Shown here: positions 35,775 through 43,697 of the stretch, one piece after another
Position numbering within the stretch: position 1 is the stretch's first letter
How the letters are laid out: each line of letters begins with the position of its first letter
DNA from: Corynebacterium meridianum
Lineage (GTDB): Bacteria; Actinomycetota; Actinomycetes; Mycobacteriales; Mycobacteriaceae
Length of the DNA stretch: 64,000 bases
Direction of reading: 5' to 3'
Assembly: GCF_016342265.1 (NCBI RefSeq)
Contig: NZ_JAEIOS010000013.1
Coordinates: forward strand, 186,001-250,000
Notes under the pieces: model-generated
What the model was told of the DNA's origin: nothing
The model's database searches: none
What the model saw: the letters and a program-made list of their open reading frames with translations, nothing else
Program-made: the position numbers and the translations under genes

Positions 35775-37019
35775 ATGACTGACACCACCTTCACCCTCGG
35801 CACCCGCCTGGAATCCAGCCCCCACGGGCGCACCGGGGTGATCCACACCCCGCACGGCGACATCGCCACCCCGGCATTCATCCCGGTGGCGACCAAGGCC
35901 ACGGTGAAGACCCTCACTCCGGAGCAGATCCGGCAAACCGGTGCGCAGGCGATCCTCTCCAACGCCTACCACCTCTACCTCCAGCCGGGCCCCGACATCG
36001 TCGACACCGCCGGAGGGGTCGCCGCCTTCGAGAACTGGCACGGGCCCACCTACACCGACTCCGGTGGATTCCAGGTCATGAGCCTCGGCGTCGGCTTCAA
36101 GAAGGTCCTGGCCATGGACACCACGAACCTGACCGCAGCCGACGTGAAGGCCCGCAGCAAGGACCGGTTCGCCCACGTCGACGAGGACGGTGTGGATTTC
36201 CGCAGCGTCATCGACGGGTCGAAGCACCGCTTCACCCCGGAGGTGTCCATGCAGATCCAGCACCAGCTCGGGGCCGACATCATGTTCGCCTTCGACGAGC
36301 TGACCACCCTCATGGACACCCGCGAGTACCAGGACGCCTCCGTCGAGCGGACCCACCGCTGGGCCCGCCGCTGCCTCGAGGAACACAACCGGCTGACGGA
36401 ACAGCGCGTCGGCAAGCCGCTGCAGTCCCTGTGGGGGGTCGTGCAGGGGGCACAGTACGAGGACCTGCGCAGGCAGGCCACCCGCGGCCTGGTGTCGCTC
36501 TCCGACGAGTTCCGCGCGGAGGGGAAACGCGGTTTCGGTGGCTACGGTATCGGTGGCGCCCTGGAGAAGGAACGTCTCGGCACCATCGTCGGCTGGGTGT
36601 GCGATGAACTGCCCGTCGACGCGCCCCGGCATCTGCTGGGCATCTCCGAGCCGGATGACCTGTTCACCGCCATCGAGGCCGGCGCCGACACCTTCGACTG
36701 TGTCGCGCCCACGCGCCTCGGCCGACGCGGTGGCGTCTACACCCTCGACGGGCGCATGACGTTGACCGGGGCGCGCTTCAAGCGCGATTTCGCGGGTATC
36801 GACGAGGAGCTCGGCGGCTACGTCAGCGAGAACTACTCCCGCGCCTACATCCACCACCTGCTCAAGGCCAAGGAGTTCCTGGCGGGCACGCTGTGCACGA
36901 TGCACAACCTCTACTTCATGATCCGCCTCGTCGACGGGATCCGGGATGCCATCGAGGCGGGGGACTACGAGGCGTACCGCGACGAGTTCATGGGCCGCTA
37001 CTACGCGTCGAAACGGTAG
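35775..37019 (+). CDS. tgt: tRNA-guanine transglycosylase Tgt, zinc cysteines missing
   Basis: Exchanges G34 of tRNAs Asp, Asn, His and Tyr for a 7-deazaguanine. 414 residues, TIM barrel. Nucleophile region FDCVAPTR and base-binding TDSGGFQVMSLG are intact. Two departures: the CxCxxC zinc triad before the NYSRAYxHH motif reads LGGYVS with no Cys, and the base-pocket residues differ from the preQ1-type pattern (DECTPY-like becomes DELTTL; GGLAVGE-like becomes GGALEKE). The enzyme may be zinc-free and use another base such as queuine. Leaderless start: TACAGT 35762-35767, 7 nt, ATG. Confidence 0.88.
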   Translation: MTDTTFTLGTRLESSPHGRTGVIHTPHGDIATPAFIPVATKATVKTLTPEQIRQTGAQAILSNAYHLYLQPGPDIVDTAGGVAAFENWHGPTYTDSGGFQVMSLGVGFKKVLAMDTTNLTAADVKARSKDRFAHVDEDGVDFRSVIDGSKHRFTPEVSMQIQHQLGADIMFAFDELTTLMDTREYQDASVERTHRWARRCLEEHNRLTEQRVGKPLQSLWGVVQGAQYEDLRRQATRGLVSLSDEFRAEGKRGFGGYGIGGALEKERLGTIVGWVCDELPVDAPRHLLGISEPDDLFTAIEAGADTFDCVAPTRLGRRGGVYTLDGRMTLTGARFKRDFAGIDEELGGYVSENYSRAYIHHLLKAKEFLAGTLCTMHNLYFMIRLVDGIRDAIEAGDYEAYRDEFMGRYYASKR

Positions 37020-37094
37020 GTGGGTCCGGTTGGGCGGTGTCGGGACCGACCGGGCGGGACCGTCGTCGGTGACAGCCCCGCGGGCGGGCGTTGG

Positions 37095-37802
37095 TCAGTA
37101 GTTCTCGCGTTTCTTCACCCAGGCGATGGCCGCGTACGTCAGTGGCATCATGATGACCTCGATCGTGGTCTTCCAGAGGAATCCGACGAGGGTGTAGTTG
37201 ACGGTGTCGCTGACGGTGGTGATGCCGATGACGGGAGCGGCTATGAGGCAGAACAGCAGGGTGTCGCCGAACTCGCCGACGATGGTGGATCCGATGAGCC
37301 GGGCCCAGAGGGTTTTCTCGCCGGTGCGTCTCTTGATGGCGACGAGGACGTAGGAGTTGAGCAGTTGTCCGGCGAGGTAGCCGACGAGTGAGGCGATGAC
37401 GATACGGGGCACCACTCCGAGGACGCTGGCGAACGAGTCCTGGCCGTCGTAGAAGTCGGCCACCGGGAGTGCAATGGCGACGGTGAACGCGGCGACGGCG
37501 AGCAGCATGACGGCGAAGCCGGTCCAGATGGCGCGCCGCGTGGCGCGGAATCCGTAGCACTCCGCCAAGACGTCGCCGATGATGTAGGCGAGGGGGAAGA
37601 GGAAGAAGGCACCGTCGGTGATGATCGGTCCGAGCGTCACCCCCTTGGTGGCGGTGATGTTCGAGATCACGAACACGGAGACGAACAGTGCCAGCAGTAC
37701 CGGGTAGTAGGAGCGCTGGACGGGAATGAAACGGGCGTTGGCGGACGCTGCGGAGGTGTCGGCAGCGCCCTGCCCAGACGGGATTTCGGAGTGTGTGGTC
37801 AT
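37095..37802 (-). CDS. yhhQ: YhhQ/VUT-family transporter, queuosine-precursor importer
   Basis: 235 residues, about six membrane helices. Family landmarks: LFVSVFVISNITATKG at the first helix, FPLAYIIGDVLAECYGFRATRRAIW, and the third-block ARLIGSTIVGEFGDTLLF. YhhQ proteins import preQ0, preQ1 or related precursors. Convergent with tgt and divergent from gluQ, both in the same pathway. An ATG 9 nt further upstream is also possible. Confidence 0.88.
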   Translation of the reverse strand: MTTHSEIPSGQGAADTSAASANARFIPVQRSYYPVLLALFVSVFVISNITATKGVTLGPIITDGAFFLFPLAYIIGDVLAECYGFRATRRAIWTGFAVMLLAVAAFTVAIALPVADFYDGQDSFASVLGVVPRIVIASLVGYLAGQLLNSYVLVAIKRRTGEKTLWARLIGSTIVGEFGDTLLFCLIAAPVIGITTVSDTVNYTLVGFLWKTTIEVIMMPLTYAAIAWVKKRENY

Positions 37803-37876
37803 GGCGAACATCGTGCCACAGGAGCTACCGCTGGCACCCACCGGTGCATGACGCGCGGCACCGTTAGCATGGTCCC

Positions 37877-38812
37877 ATGTCCGTTTCCCCCTCCGGCGCC
37901 GGCCGCTACGCGCCCTCACCCAGCGGCGACCTGCACTTCGGCAACCTGCGGACGGCGGTGCTCGCGTGGCTGTTCGCCCGGCGCTCGGGGAGGCGTTTCC
38001 TGCTGCGCGTGGAGGACATCGACACCCAGCGGTCATCGACCGAGTCCGCGGATCGCCAGATCGAGGACCTGCTCACGCTGGGACTCGACTTCGACGGTGA
38101 GGTGTGGAACCAGCAGGACCGGTACCCCGCCTACGAAGCCGCGGTGGAGGAACTGCGTGCCCGCGGGCTCGTCTACGAGTGCTACTGCTCGCGCCGGGAG
38201 ATCCGGGAGGCGTCCGGTGCCCCGCACGTTCTCCCCGGCTGCTACCCGGGAACGTGTCGGGATCTCGACGATGTGACGCGGGATCGACGGCGGGCGGAGC
38301 TCGCCGCGGACAACCGTGTCCCGGCGCTCCGGCTCCGTGCGGAGGTCACGGAATGGACGGTGCGCGACCACTACGCCGGGGATTACACCGGTGAGGTCGA
38401 TGATCTGGTGTTGCGCCGTGGGGGCCAGTGCCCGGACTGGGCGTACAACCTAGCGGTCACGGTCGACGACGCGGCGCAGGGGGTCGACCAGGTGGTACGT
38501 GGGCGGGACCTGCTTTCCTCCGCGCCGCGGCAGGCGTACCTGGCGCATCTGCTCGGGTACCCGGAGGTCGGCTACGTGCACGTTCCCCTGGTTCTCGGCC
38601 CGGAGCGGAAACGGCTGGCGAAGCGGGACGGGGCGGTGACGCTGCGGCAGATGCTCGAGCACGGGTCAATGGCCGGGGTCCGCAGCCGGATCGCCCGGTC
38701 GGTCGGAGTTGACGGGGTGTCGGACATGGGCGACCTCCTGGAGCGTTTCGATCCCGCTGCCCTACCGGGCGATGACGTGGTGTGGGTGGCACCGGATCAG
38801 CGGGGGAGATGA
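37877..38812 (+). CDS. gluQ: Glutamyl-queuosine tRNA(Asp) synthetase GluQ-RS
   Basis: Truncated class-I glutamyl-tRNA synthetase that attaches glutamate to queuosine on tRNA(Asp). 311 residues with no anticodon-binding domain. HIGH-like region [17 protein letters not shown]; zinc ligands CYCS and then CYPGTC intact; KMSKS-like loop KRLAKRDGA. Leaderless start: TAGCAT 37865-37870, 6 nt, ATG 37877. Its presence implies that queuosine is really made in tRNA here. Confidence 0.92.
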   Translation: MSVSPSGAGRYAPSPSGDLHFGNLRTAVLAWLFARRSGRRFLLRVEDIDTQRSSTESADRQIEDLLTLGLDFDGEVWNQQDRYPAYEAAVEELRARGLVYECYCSRREIREASGAPHVLPGCYPGTCRDLDDVTRDRRRAELAADNRVPALRLRAEVTEWTVRDHYAGDYTGEVDDLVLRRGGQCPDWAYNLAVTVDDAAQGVDQVVRGRDLLSSAPRQAYLAHLLGYPEVGYVHVPLVLGPERKRLAKRDGAVTLRQMLEHGSMAGVRSRIARSVGVDGVSDMGDLLERFDPAALPGDDVVWVAPDQRGR

Positions 38813-38908
38813 ATCGTCGCCGGGGTCGCCCGTGCGGGGAACCTGCGGGTGCCGGTCTCGACGCCCAGTGTGCGCCGTGGCGGTGGGATTCGACTGCCGG
38901 GGACAGAC

Positions 38909-38940
38909 GAAAAAGAGACACCGGGTGGGGTGTCTTTTTC
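38909..38940. terminator. Bidirectional terminator
   Basis: AGACACC / GGTGTCT stem (38916-38922 with 38929-38935) flanked by AAAAAG and CTTTTTC. It lies immediately after the minus-strand stop at 38941 and downstream of gluQ. Confidence 0.65.
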
Positions 38941-39228
38941 TCAGTGCCCGAGGAAACGACGCCAGATCCGCTTCGCGATGCTCTGGTCGGGCTCGGGCTC
39001 GGGTTCCGGGTGGGGTATCAGCTCCGGGGGAGCGGTGCCCTCCGGTACCGCAGGGTGGTCCACGGTTTCGGAACGGGTGTCCGCCGGTGCCGGAAGGCCG
39101 GATGCCGTCTGTGTATCCGGGCTCTCAACCGTGGGTTCCGTCGCCGCCGCGGGCTCCGGGGCGGCGGTTTCGCACTCCGGAAGGTCGGCGGCCTCAGCCG
39201 CGAGGCCTGCGCGGATCCCCAGGGTGCT
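38941..39228 (-). other. In-frame Pro/Glu-rich continuation after the roadblock stop codon
   Basis: The frame of the roadblock protein stays open for 95 codons after its TGA (39229-39231) and ends in TGA 38941-38943, directly before a terminator. It encodes an acidic, Pro/Ala/Glu-rich chain with a PHPEPEPEPDQ stretch and a basic amphipathic end IAKRIWRRFLGH. No ATG, GTG or TTG lies near its beginning; the first GTG is about halfway. Options are stop-codon readthrough, a recent nonsense change in a longer gene, or a non-standard start. Confidence 0.45.
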
Positions 39229-39597
39229 TCAAGCCACCTCGGCGATGCGGCGCTTCACGGAGGTTCGCAGCAGCGCGAGGTTGGAGGAGTGCCGGTCGAC
39301 GGCCACGTAGATGAATGACTGGTCGTCGAGCATCCGGATGAGGTGCAGCTGGTCGTCGAGGGTGAGGAGCATGTCCTCGAGGCCGGTGTCGAGGCCGAGA
39401 GCCTTGATGGTCTTGTACTTCGCCTTGACCATCTCGCTGTTGTAGGCGGATGCGACGTCGAGATCGAAGTTCGCCATCTTGGAGGCGCTGGCGAGTGACA
39501 TGCCGGTATCGAGGTCGACGACGGAGGCACCGATGAAGCCGTCCAGATCATTGGAGATGTTGGCGATGAGGTTGTTCAGGTCTTCCTGACGGGACAT
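39229..39597 (-). CDS. Roadblock/LC7-domain protein
   Basis: 122 residues. Roadblock fold: IANISNDLDGFIGASVVDLDTGMSLAS, a long helix, then LEDMLLTLDDQLHLIRMLDDQSFIYVAVDR. Such proteins regulate small MglA-like GTPases. ATG 39597 with AAAGGA upstream. Divergent from the GTPase gene at 39750, so the two share a 150-bp control region. The same frame continues after the stop (see 38941-39228). Confidence 0.85.
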   Translation of the reverse strand: MSRQEDLNNLIANISNDLDGFIGASVVDLDTGMSLASASKMANFDLDVASAYNSEMVKAKYKTIKALGLDTGLEDMLLTLDDQLHLIRMLDDQSFIYVAVDRHSSNLALLRTSVKRRIAEVA

Positions 39598-39749
39598 GGC
39601 GATCCTTTCAAAAGAGGATTGTTTATTCTGATAGTAGCGCGTCCGGGTATCAGTTCTCGTGGCGACCGTTGCCATGGCATATGCTGATCACCGAATGCTT
39701 GAAAAATCATAACTGCAGCTGTAACCTGTCCGCCATTTCAGGAGCCCCA

Positions 39750-40352
39750 GTGACCCATTCCCGCGAGAGATCCGGCATCCCGGAAAACGCGATACCGGAA
39801 GACGCGATCATCGGTTCACCGTCGGACTCGGAGGTCGTATTCATCGGTCCCCCCGGAGTCGGGAAGACCACCGCCGTCACCACATTGTCGAGCGCCGCGC
39901 CCGTGACCACCGAGGTTCTCATGGTCGATGGCGCGGCAGCGTTCGCGGGCACCTCCAAACTGACCACCACCGTCGGCATCGATTACGGGATCTGGGAGCG
40001 CGGTGACGGCACCCTCGTCGGGCTGTTCGGCACCGCCGGGCAGGACCGTTTCAGCCACAGTCGGGCACCCCTGCACAACCCCGATGCGGGGGTGGTCGTC
40101 TGGTTGTTCGGCGACCGGGGAGACCTCGATGATGACCTCGAGCACTGGATCGCGGCCGCCGGAGGGCCGACCGTCGCGGAGCGGATGATGGTCGCCCTGA
40201 ACTTCACCGCACCCGGTGCCCTCGAACGGGCCCGCGCCTCGCTCGCCGGTCTGGGATACGATTCCATGCCGGTCGTCGAGGCCGATCCCCGGAATCCGGA
40301 GGACATGGTCCGGCTCGTCACCGCCGCCATTCGACTGACGGAGGAGCACTGA
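39750..40352 (+). CDS. Small GTPase of the MglA/CvnD type
   Basis: 200 residues from GTG 39750 (RBS CAGGAG). G1 VVFIGPPGVGKTTAVTTLSS; G2 Thr-rich segment KLTTTVGIDYG; G3 GLFGTAGQDRF, in which the usual Asp is Gly, as in actinobacterial CvnD proteins; G4 reads VALNFTAPG rather than NKxD. Predicted cytoplasmic polarity or signalling switch. Its stop overlaps the ATG of the next roadblock gene (TGATG). No histidine kinase or DUF742 gene is present, unlike in Streptomyces conservons. Confidence 0.82.
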   Translation: MTHSRERSGIPENAIPEDAIIGSPSDSEVVFIGPPGVGKTTAVTTLSSAAPVTTEVLMVDGAAAFAGTSKLTTTVGIDYGIWERGDGTLVGLFGTAGQDRFSHSRAPLHNPDAGVVVWLFGDRGDLDDDLEHWIAAAGGPTVAERMMVALNFTAPGALERARASLAGLGYDSMPVVEADPRNPEDMVRLVTAAIRLTEEH

Positions 40353-40816
40353 TGGCTGAACACGATCGGGCCTCCGGCCCGCGGCACCGCCGGATCCGCG
40401 GCCGGGAACTCGGTGCCAATGAGATCGCCCGGGCGGCGCTGCCGTATCTCTCGACGATCCGTGAGGAGGTGAGTGGCGTACGTGCCATCGTCCTCGGCAC
40501 CGGTGACGGCATCCACGTCTGCTCACTAGGTATGGGTGGCCCCGAGGACGCGGCACGACTCTCGGCCCTGAACTCCTCCATGTTCGGTGTCGCCGGAGCC
40601 CAGGTGCAGCTGATGGGGCACCCGGATTCCGCCGGCGGGGAGACCGTCGTCGCCGTCACCATGCCCGGGGAGATACTCATCGTGGTGAGCATTGTCTATG
40701 AGCCGGTGGGAAATCTGCTGCTCTGTGTGTCGGCGGAGGACACCCAGCTCGGGATGGCGATCCACCAGACCCGCCATGCCGCCGATGAGCTGGCCGCCTG
40801 GCTGTCCGAGGACTGA
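40352..40816 (+). CDS. Second roadblock/LC7-domain protein
   Basis: 154 residues: basic N-terminus (RHRRIRGREL), then the roadblock core with VRAIVLGTGDGIHVCSLG and MPGEILIVVSIVYEPVGNLLLCVSAEDTQLG. Translationally coupled to the GTPase, so it is the likelier direct partner (GAP-like, MglB style). Confidence 0.78.
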   Translation: MAEHDRASGPRHRRIRGRELGANEIARAALPYLSTIREEVSGVRAIVLGTGDGIHVCSLGMGGPEDAARLSALNSSMFGVAGAQVQLMGHPDSAGGETVVAVTMPGEILIVVSIVYEPVGNLLLCVSAEDTQLGMAIHQTRHAADELAAWLSED

Positions 40817-40839
40817 CCGGCCGCCCACTATCCGGGGAT

Positions 40840-40986
40840 CTACAGCATCTTCCCGTGGACGTCCCATCCTTCGGTGAGGACGAGGCCGAGTATGAACAGT
40901 GGCCATTCCGTGCGGTTGCGCAGCTTCCTGACGGTCGGTTCGTGGCGGCCGACGGAGGCGTCGCCTGTATCGGGGGAGATGGTCAT
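40840..40986 (-). CDS. Small ORF, 48 aa, one hydrophobic segment
   Basis: Begins MTISPDTGDASVGRHEP, then EWPLFILGLVLTEGW, and ends GKML. GAGAGGA lies 6 nt before ATG 40986, a good ribosome site. The hydrophobic part looks like the first membrane segment of a longer protein, so it may be a genuine small membrane protein or the truncated start of a lost gene. No family recognised. Confidence 0.4.
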   Translation of the reverse strand: MTISPDTGDASVGRHEPTVRKLRNRTEWPLFILGLVLTEGWDVHGKML

Positions 40987-41129
40987 GGTGTTCCTCTCGC
41001 CGACGGTCTCCTGCCGGAGGGGCGGCCACCACGTCGGTGGCAGGAGTTTGGGGTGTGCCGTTCAGGCGGGCCCGGGTTGGGGTGCGTCGCCGTGGCGGTC
41101 GCCGGTCGCGGGATGACCAGGGTGAGAAA

Positions 41130-41167
41130 AAGCCCGTGCCACAGGATGATTCCTGTGGCACGGGCTT
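41130..41167 (-). terminator. Terminator of tRNA-Ser(GGA)
   Basis: Perfect 17-bp stem AAGCCCGTGCCACAGGA / TCCTGTGGCACGGGCTT with a 4-nt loop and a T-run on the minus strand. Confidence 0.9.
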
Positions 41168-41174
41168 CGCACTG

Positions 41175-41259
41175 CGGAGGATAGGGGATTTGAACCCCTG
41201 AGGGATTGCTCCCAACACGCGTTCCAGGCGTGCGACATAGGCCGCTAGTCGAATCCTCC
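41175..41259 (-). tRNA. tRNA-Ser (GGA)
   Basis: On the minus strand acceptor GGAGGAT pairs with ATCCTCC, discriminator G. Anticodon GGA in CTGGAAC; long variable arm; T-loop GGTTCAAATCC. CCA not encoded. Confidence 0.95.
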
Positions 41260-41378
41260 AGACAGATCACGACAGGTTCCCCGTCATGTCTGCGGTGTAC
41301 TATACCCAAAACCAGTGCGCCGAACAAAACCCGCTCCCGGCTTGGGGCTTCAGCTACTCGTGGGTTACCCTGTGGGAA

Positions 41379-41466
41379 GGACCCCGTGCGGCGTACATCT
41401 TGTGAACTCCCCCAGGGCAGGAATGCAGCAAGGGTCAGCGAGCTCTGACGGGTGCGCGGGGTCCCC
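41379..41466 (+). ncRNA. ffs: Signal recognition particle RNA (4.5S type)
   Basis: Small bacterial SRP RNA. The conserved apical loop reads GGCAGGAATGCAGCAAGGGT; terminal arms GGACCCCGTGC and GCGCGGGGTCC pair. TACCCT at 41367-41372 ends 7 nt before the start, as in the protein promoters here. Confidence 0.93.
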
Positions 41467-41669
41467 TTAAACGTCGCGAAGCGCCGTATCCCTCCCGGGG
41501 TGCGGCGCTTCTTTTCGTCTCCGGTCGCCTTCCCGGCGGGTGCTCCAACCGTGGTGTACCCGGACACCGGCGGCTACAGTGGACCCCAAGACACCGCCGT
41601 CGGATGAGACGGAGCCCGGGGCCGGTGTCAGGAACGTTTCACATCCATTCACCGCGGAAGGTTGCACCC

Positions 41670-42941
41670 ATGACGTTGCAGGATCTCGATGCGAAGGCTC
41701 TCGCTGACTTCACCGAGGAGGTCTCGGCGAAGTACGAGGAACTCAAGGCCCGGAACCTGAAGTTGGATCTGACCCGCGGTAAGCCGTCGGCGGAACAGCT
41801 CGACTTCTCCGAGGAGCTCCTCGGCCAGCCCGGTGCGGGAGAACACACCACCGCCGACGGCATCGACGTCCGCAACTACGGGGGACTCACCGGAATCACC
41901 GATATCCGCTCGATCTACTCTGAGCTCCTCGGAATCCCTGTCGACCGGATCTGGGCCGGTGACGCGTCCTCCCTGAACATCATGTACGACCTGATCCTCG
42001 CGTCCTACGTCTGGGGGAACAATGACTCGGAGGCCCCATGGAAGGACCTCGACAAGGTCCGCTGGATCTGCCCGGTCCCCGGCTACGACCGTCACTTCAC
42101 CATCACCGAGCACCTCGGCTTCGAGATGGTCACCGTACCCATGACCGACGAGGGCCCCGACATGGACGCCGTTCGGGAACTGGTCAAGGACCCGTCGGTC
42201 AAGGGCATGTGGACCGTACCGGTCTTCGGCAACCCGACCGGCATCACCTTCTCCGGGAAGGTCTGCCGCGAACTCGCCGAGATGGAGACCGCGGCGAAGG
42301 ACTTCCGCATCGTGTGGGACAACGCCTACGCGATCCACACCCTCACCGATGAATTCCCCGTCATCCACAATGTGCTCGAGCTCGCGGAGAAGGCCGGAAA
42401 CCCGAACCGCTTCTGGTTCATGACGTCGACCTCCAAGATCACCTTCGCAGGCGCCGGCGTGGCCTTCTTCGCCTCATCGAAGGAGAACCTCGACTGGTAC
42501 GGAACCCACGCCGGTGTGCGTGGTATCGGCCCGAACAAGGTCAACCAGCTCGCCCATGCCCGCTACTTCGGTGACGCCGACGGCGTCCGCGCACTCATGC
42601 GGAAACACGCCGCCTCACTGGCGCCGAAGTTCGCGACGGTCCTGGACATCCTCGAGTCCCGGCTCGGGGAGCACGGCGTCGCCACCTGGACGAAGCCCGA
42701 GGGCGGCTACTTCATCTCCCTCGACGTCGTTGACGGAACCGCATCTCGGGTGGTCCAGCTCGCGAAGGACGCCGGAATCGCACTGACCGGTGCCGGTTCC
42801 TCATTCCCGCTGCACAAGGACCCCGACAACCGGAACATCCGGCTCGCCCCCTCGCTGCCGCCGGTCGAGGAACTCGAGGTCGCGATGGACGGCGTCGCCA
42901 CCTGCGTACTGTTGGCGGCGGCCGAGAAGTTCGCCGACTGA
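41670..42941 (+). CDS. aspT: Aspartate aminotransferase, class Ic (AspT type)
   Basis: 423 residues, PLP enzyme making aspartate from oxaloacetate and glutamate. Features: LDLTRGKPSAEQLDFS, NYGGLTGITDIR, PGYDRHFTITEHLG, VFGNPTGITFSG, WDNAYAIHTL and the Schiff-base lysine in MTSTSKITFAGAGVAFF. Matches the corynebacterial AspT branch, and the position before dnaX is conserved. ATG 41670 has GGAAGG upstream; TACAGT at about 41575 is a likely -10. Confidence 0.9.
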   Translation: MTLQDLDAKALADFTEEVSAKYEELKARNLKLDLTRGKPSAEQLDFSEELLGQPGAGEHTTADGIDVRNYGGLTGITDIRSIYSELLGIPVDRIWAGDASSLNIMYDLILASYVWGNNDSEAPWKDLDKVRWICPVPGYDRHFTITEHLGFEMVTVPMTDEGPDMDAVRELVKDPSVKGMWTVPVFGNPTGITFSGKVCRELAEMETAAKDFRIVWDNAYAIHTLTDEFPVIHNVLELAEKAGNPNRFWFMTSTSKITFAGAGVAFFASSKENLDWYGTHAGVRGIGPNKVNQLAHARYFGDADGVRALMRKHAASLAPKFATVLDILESRLGEHGVATWTKPEGGYFISLDVVDGTASRVVQLAKDAGIALTGAGSSFPLHKDPDNRNIRLAPSLPPVEELEVAMDGVATCVLLAAAEKFAD

Positions 42942-43001
42942 ACCGACCCCTATACTCGTCTCACCGACATGTGACGGTGCGACGAGAAGGGGGAGGACCC
43001 G

Positions 43002-43664
43002 GTGGACCTCAGGGAGACGACCTACTGGATCAACGACCTCATTCCGGGGTCCCTCGAGGTGCACCGCATAGGTGACTTCCACATCGGTTCCGGTCTCCTC
43101 GATTCCGGCGAACGCCTAGCCACCACCCTCGACTTCGGGCGGGTGGACACCGGGCTGATCACCGACATGGACAGCATCGCCGAATCTGCGAACGATGATG
43201 TCCCGACGGAACCCGGGGATCTGGATGCCCGCCCCGTCGACGTCCGCAGCGAGGTGTTCGCCGTCGCAGCCGGTGGACACGACTGCCTCGACCGCGTCGT
43301 CGCCGCGACCGCCGCTTTTCTCCGGGATTCCGCGGGCCGGGTTCCCGCAGCACCGGGACAGCTGCTGCCGGGCGTCGGGGTGCTCGGTGGGCTCGTCGCG
43401 GAACAGGACATCACCGTGCGTCACGGGCTCCTCGTCGTCCCCTACGTGTGGGCGAAGGGCGTGCCCCGCATGATGGAGAAAGCCGGTGAGGTCAGTACCG
43501 ACGGCGACCCGGCCACACAGCCGGCGAACGCACGGCTCACCGTCCTGCTGCAGCTCGTCCTGCTCACCGACGACGAATTCTCCTACGCCAGGACCTACGG
43601 CATTCCCGCCCTGCAGCAGGCCATGGTCGAGCAGGACGTCAACCTCCTCGATCTGGGGCGCTGA
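43002..43664 (+). CDS. SUFU-like domain protein
   Basis: 220 residues, GTG start with GGGGGAGG upstream. The C-terminal part (LLQLVLLTDDEFSYARTYGIPALQQAM) resembles bacterial Suppressor-of-fused domains, which often sit in immunity or regulatory proteins; HGLLVVPYVWAKG fits the beta core. The function in this conserved position between aspT and dnaX is unknown. Confidence 0.55.
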   Translation: MDLRETTYWINDLIPGSLEVHRIGDFHIGSGLLDSGERLATTLDFGRVDTGLITDMDSIAESANDDVPTEPGDLDARPVDVRSEVFAVAAGGHDCLDRVVAATAAFLRDSAGRVPAAPGQLLPGVGVLGGLVAEQDITVRHGLLVVPYVWAKGVPRMMEKAGEVSTDGDPATQPANARLTVLLQLVLLTDDEFSYARTYGIPALQQAMVEQDVNLLDLGR

Positions 43665-43697
43665 ACTGAGTCATCCCTCCGCCGGTAGGCTGGGGGA

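Noticed and set aside
38782..39318. Plus-strand frames covering 38782-39318
   Set aside because: They overlap gluQ and the roadblock gene in other frames; the minus-strand tail reading, which ends at a terminator, is better supported.
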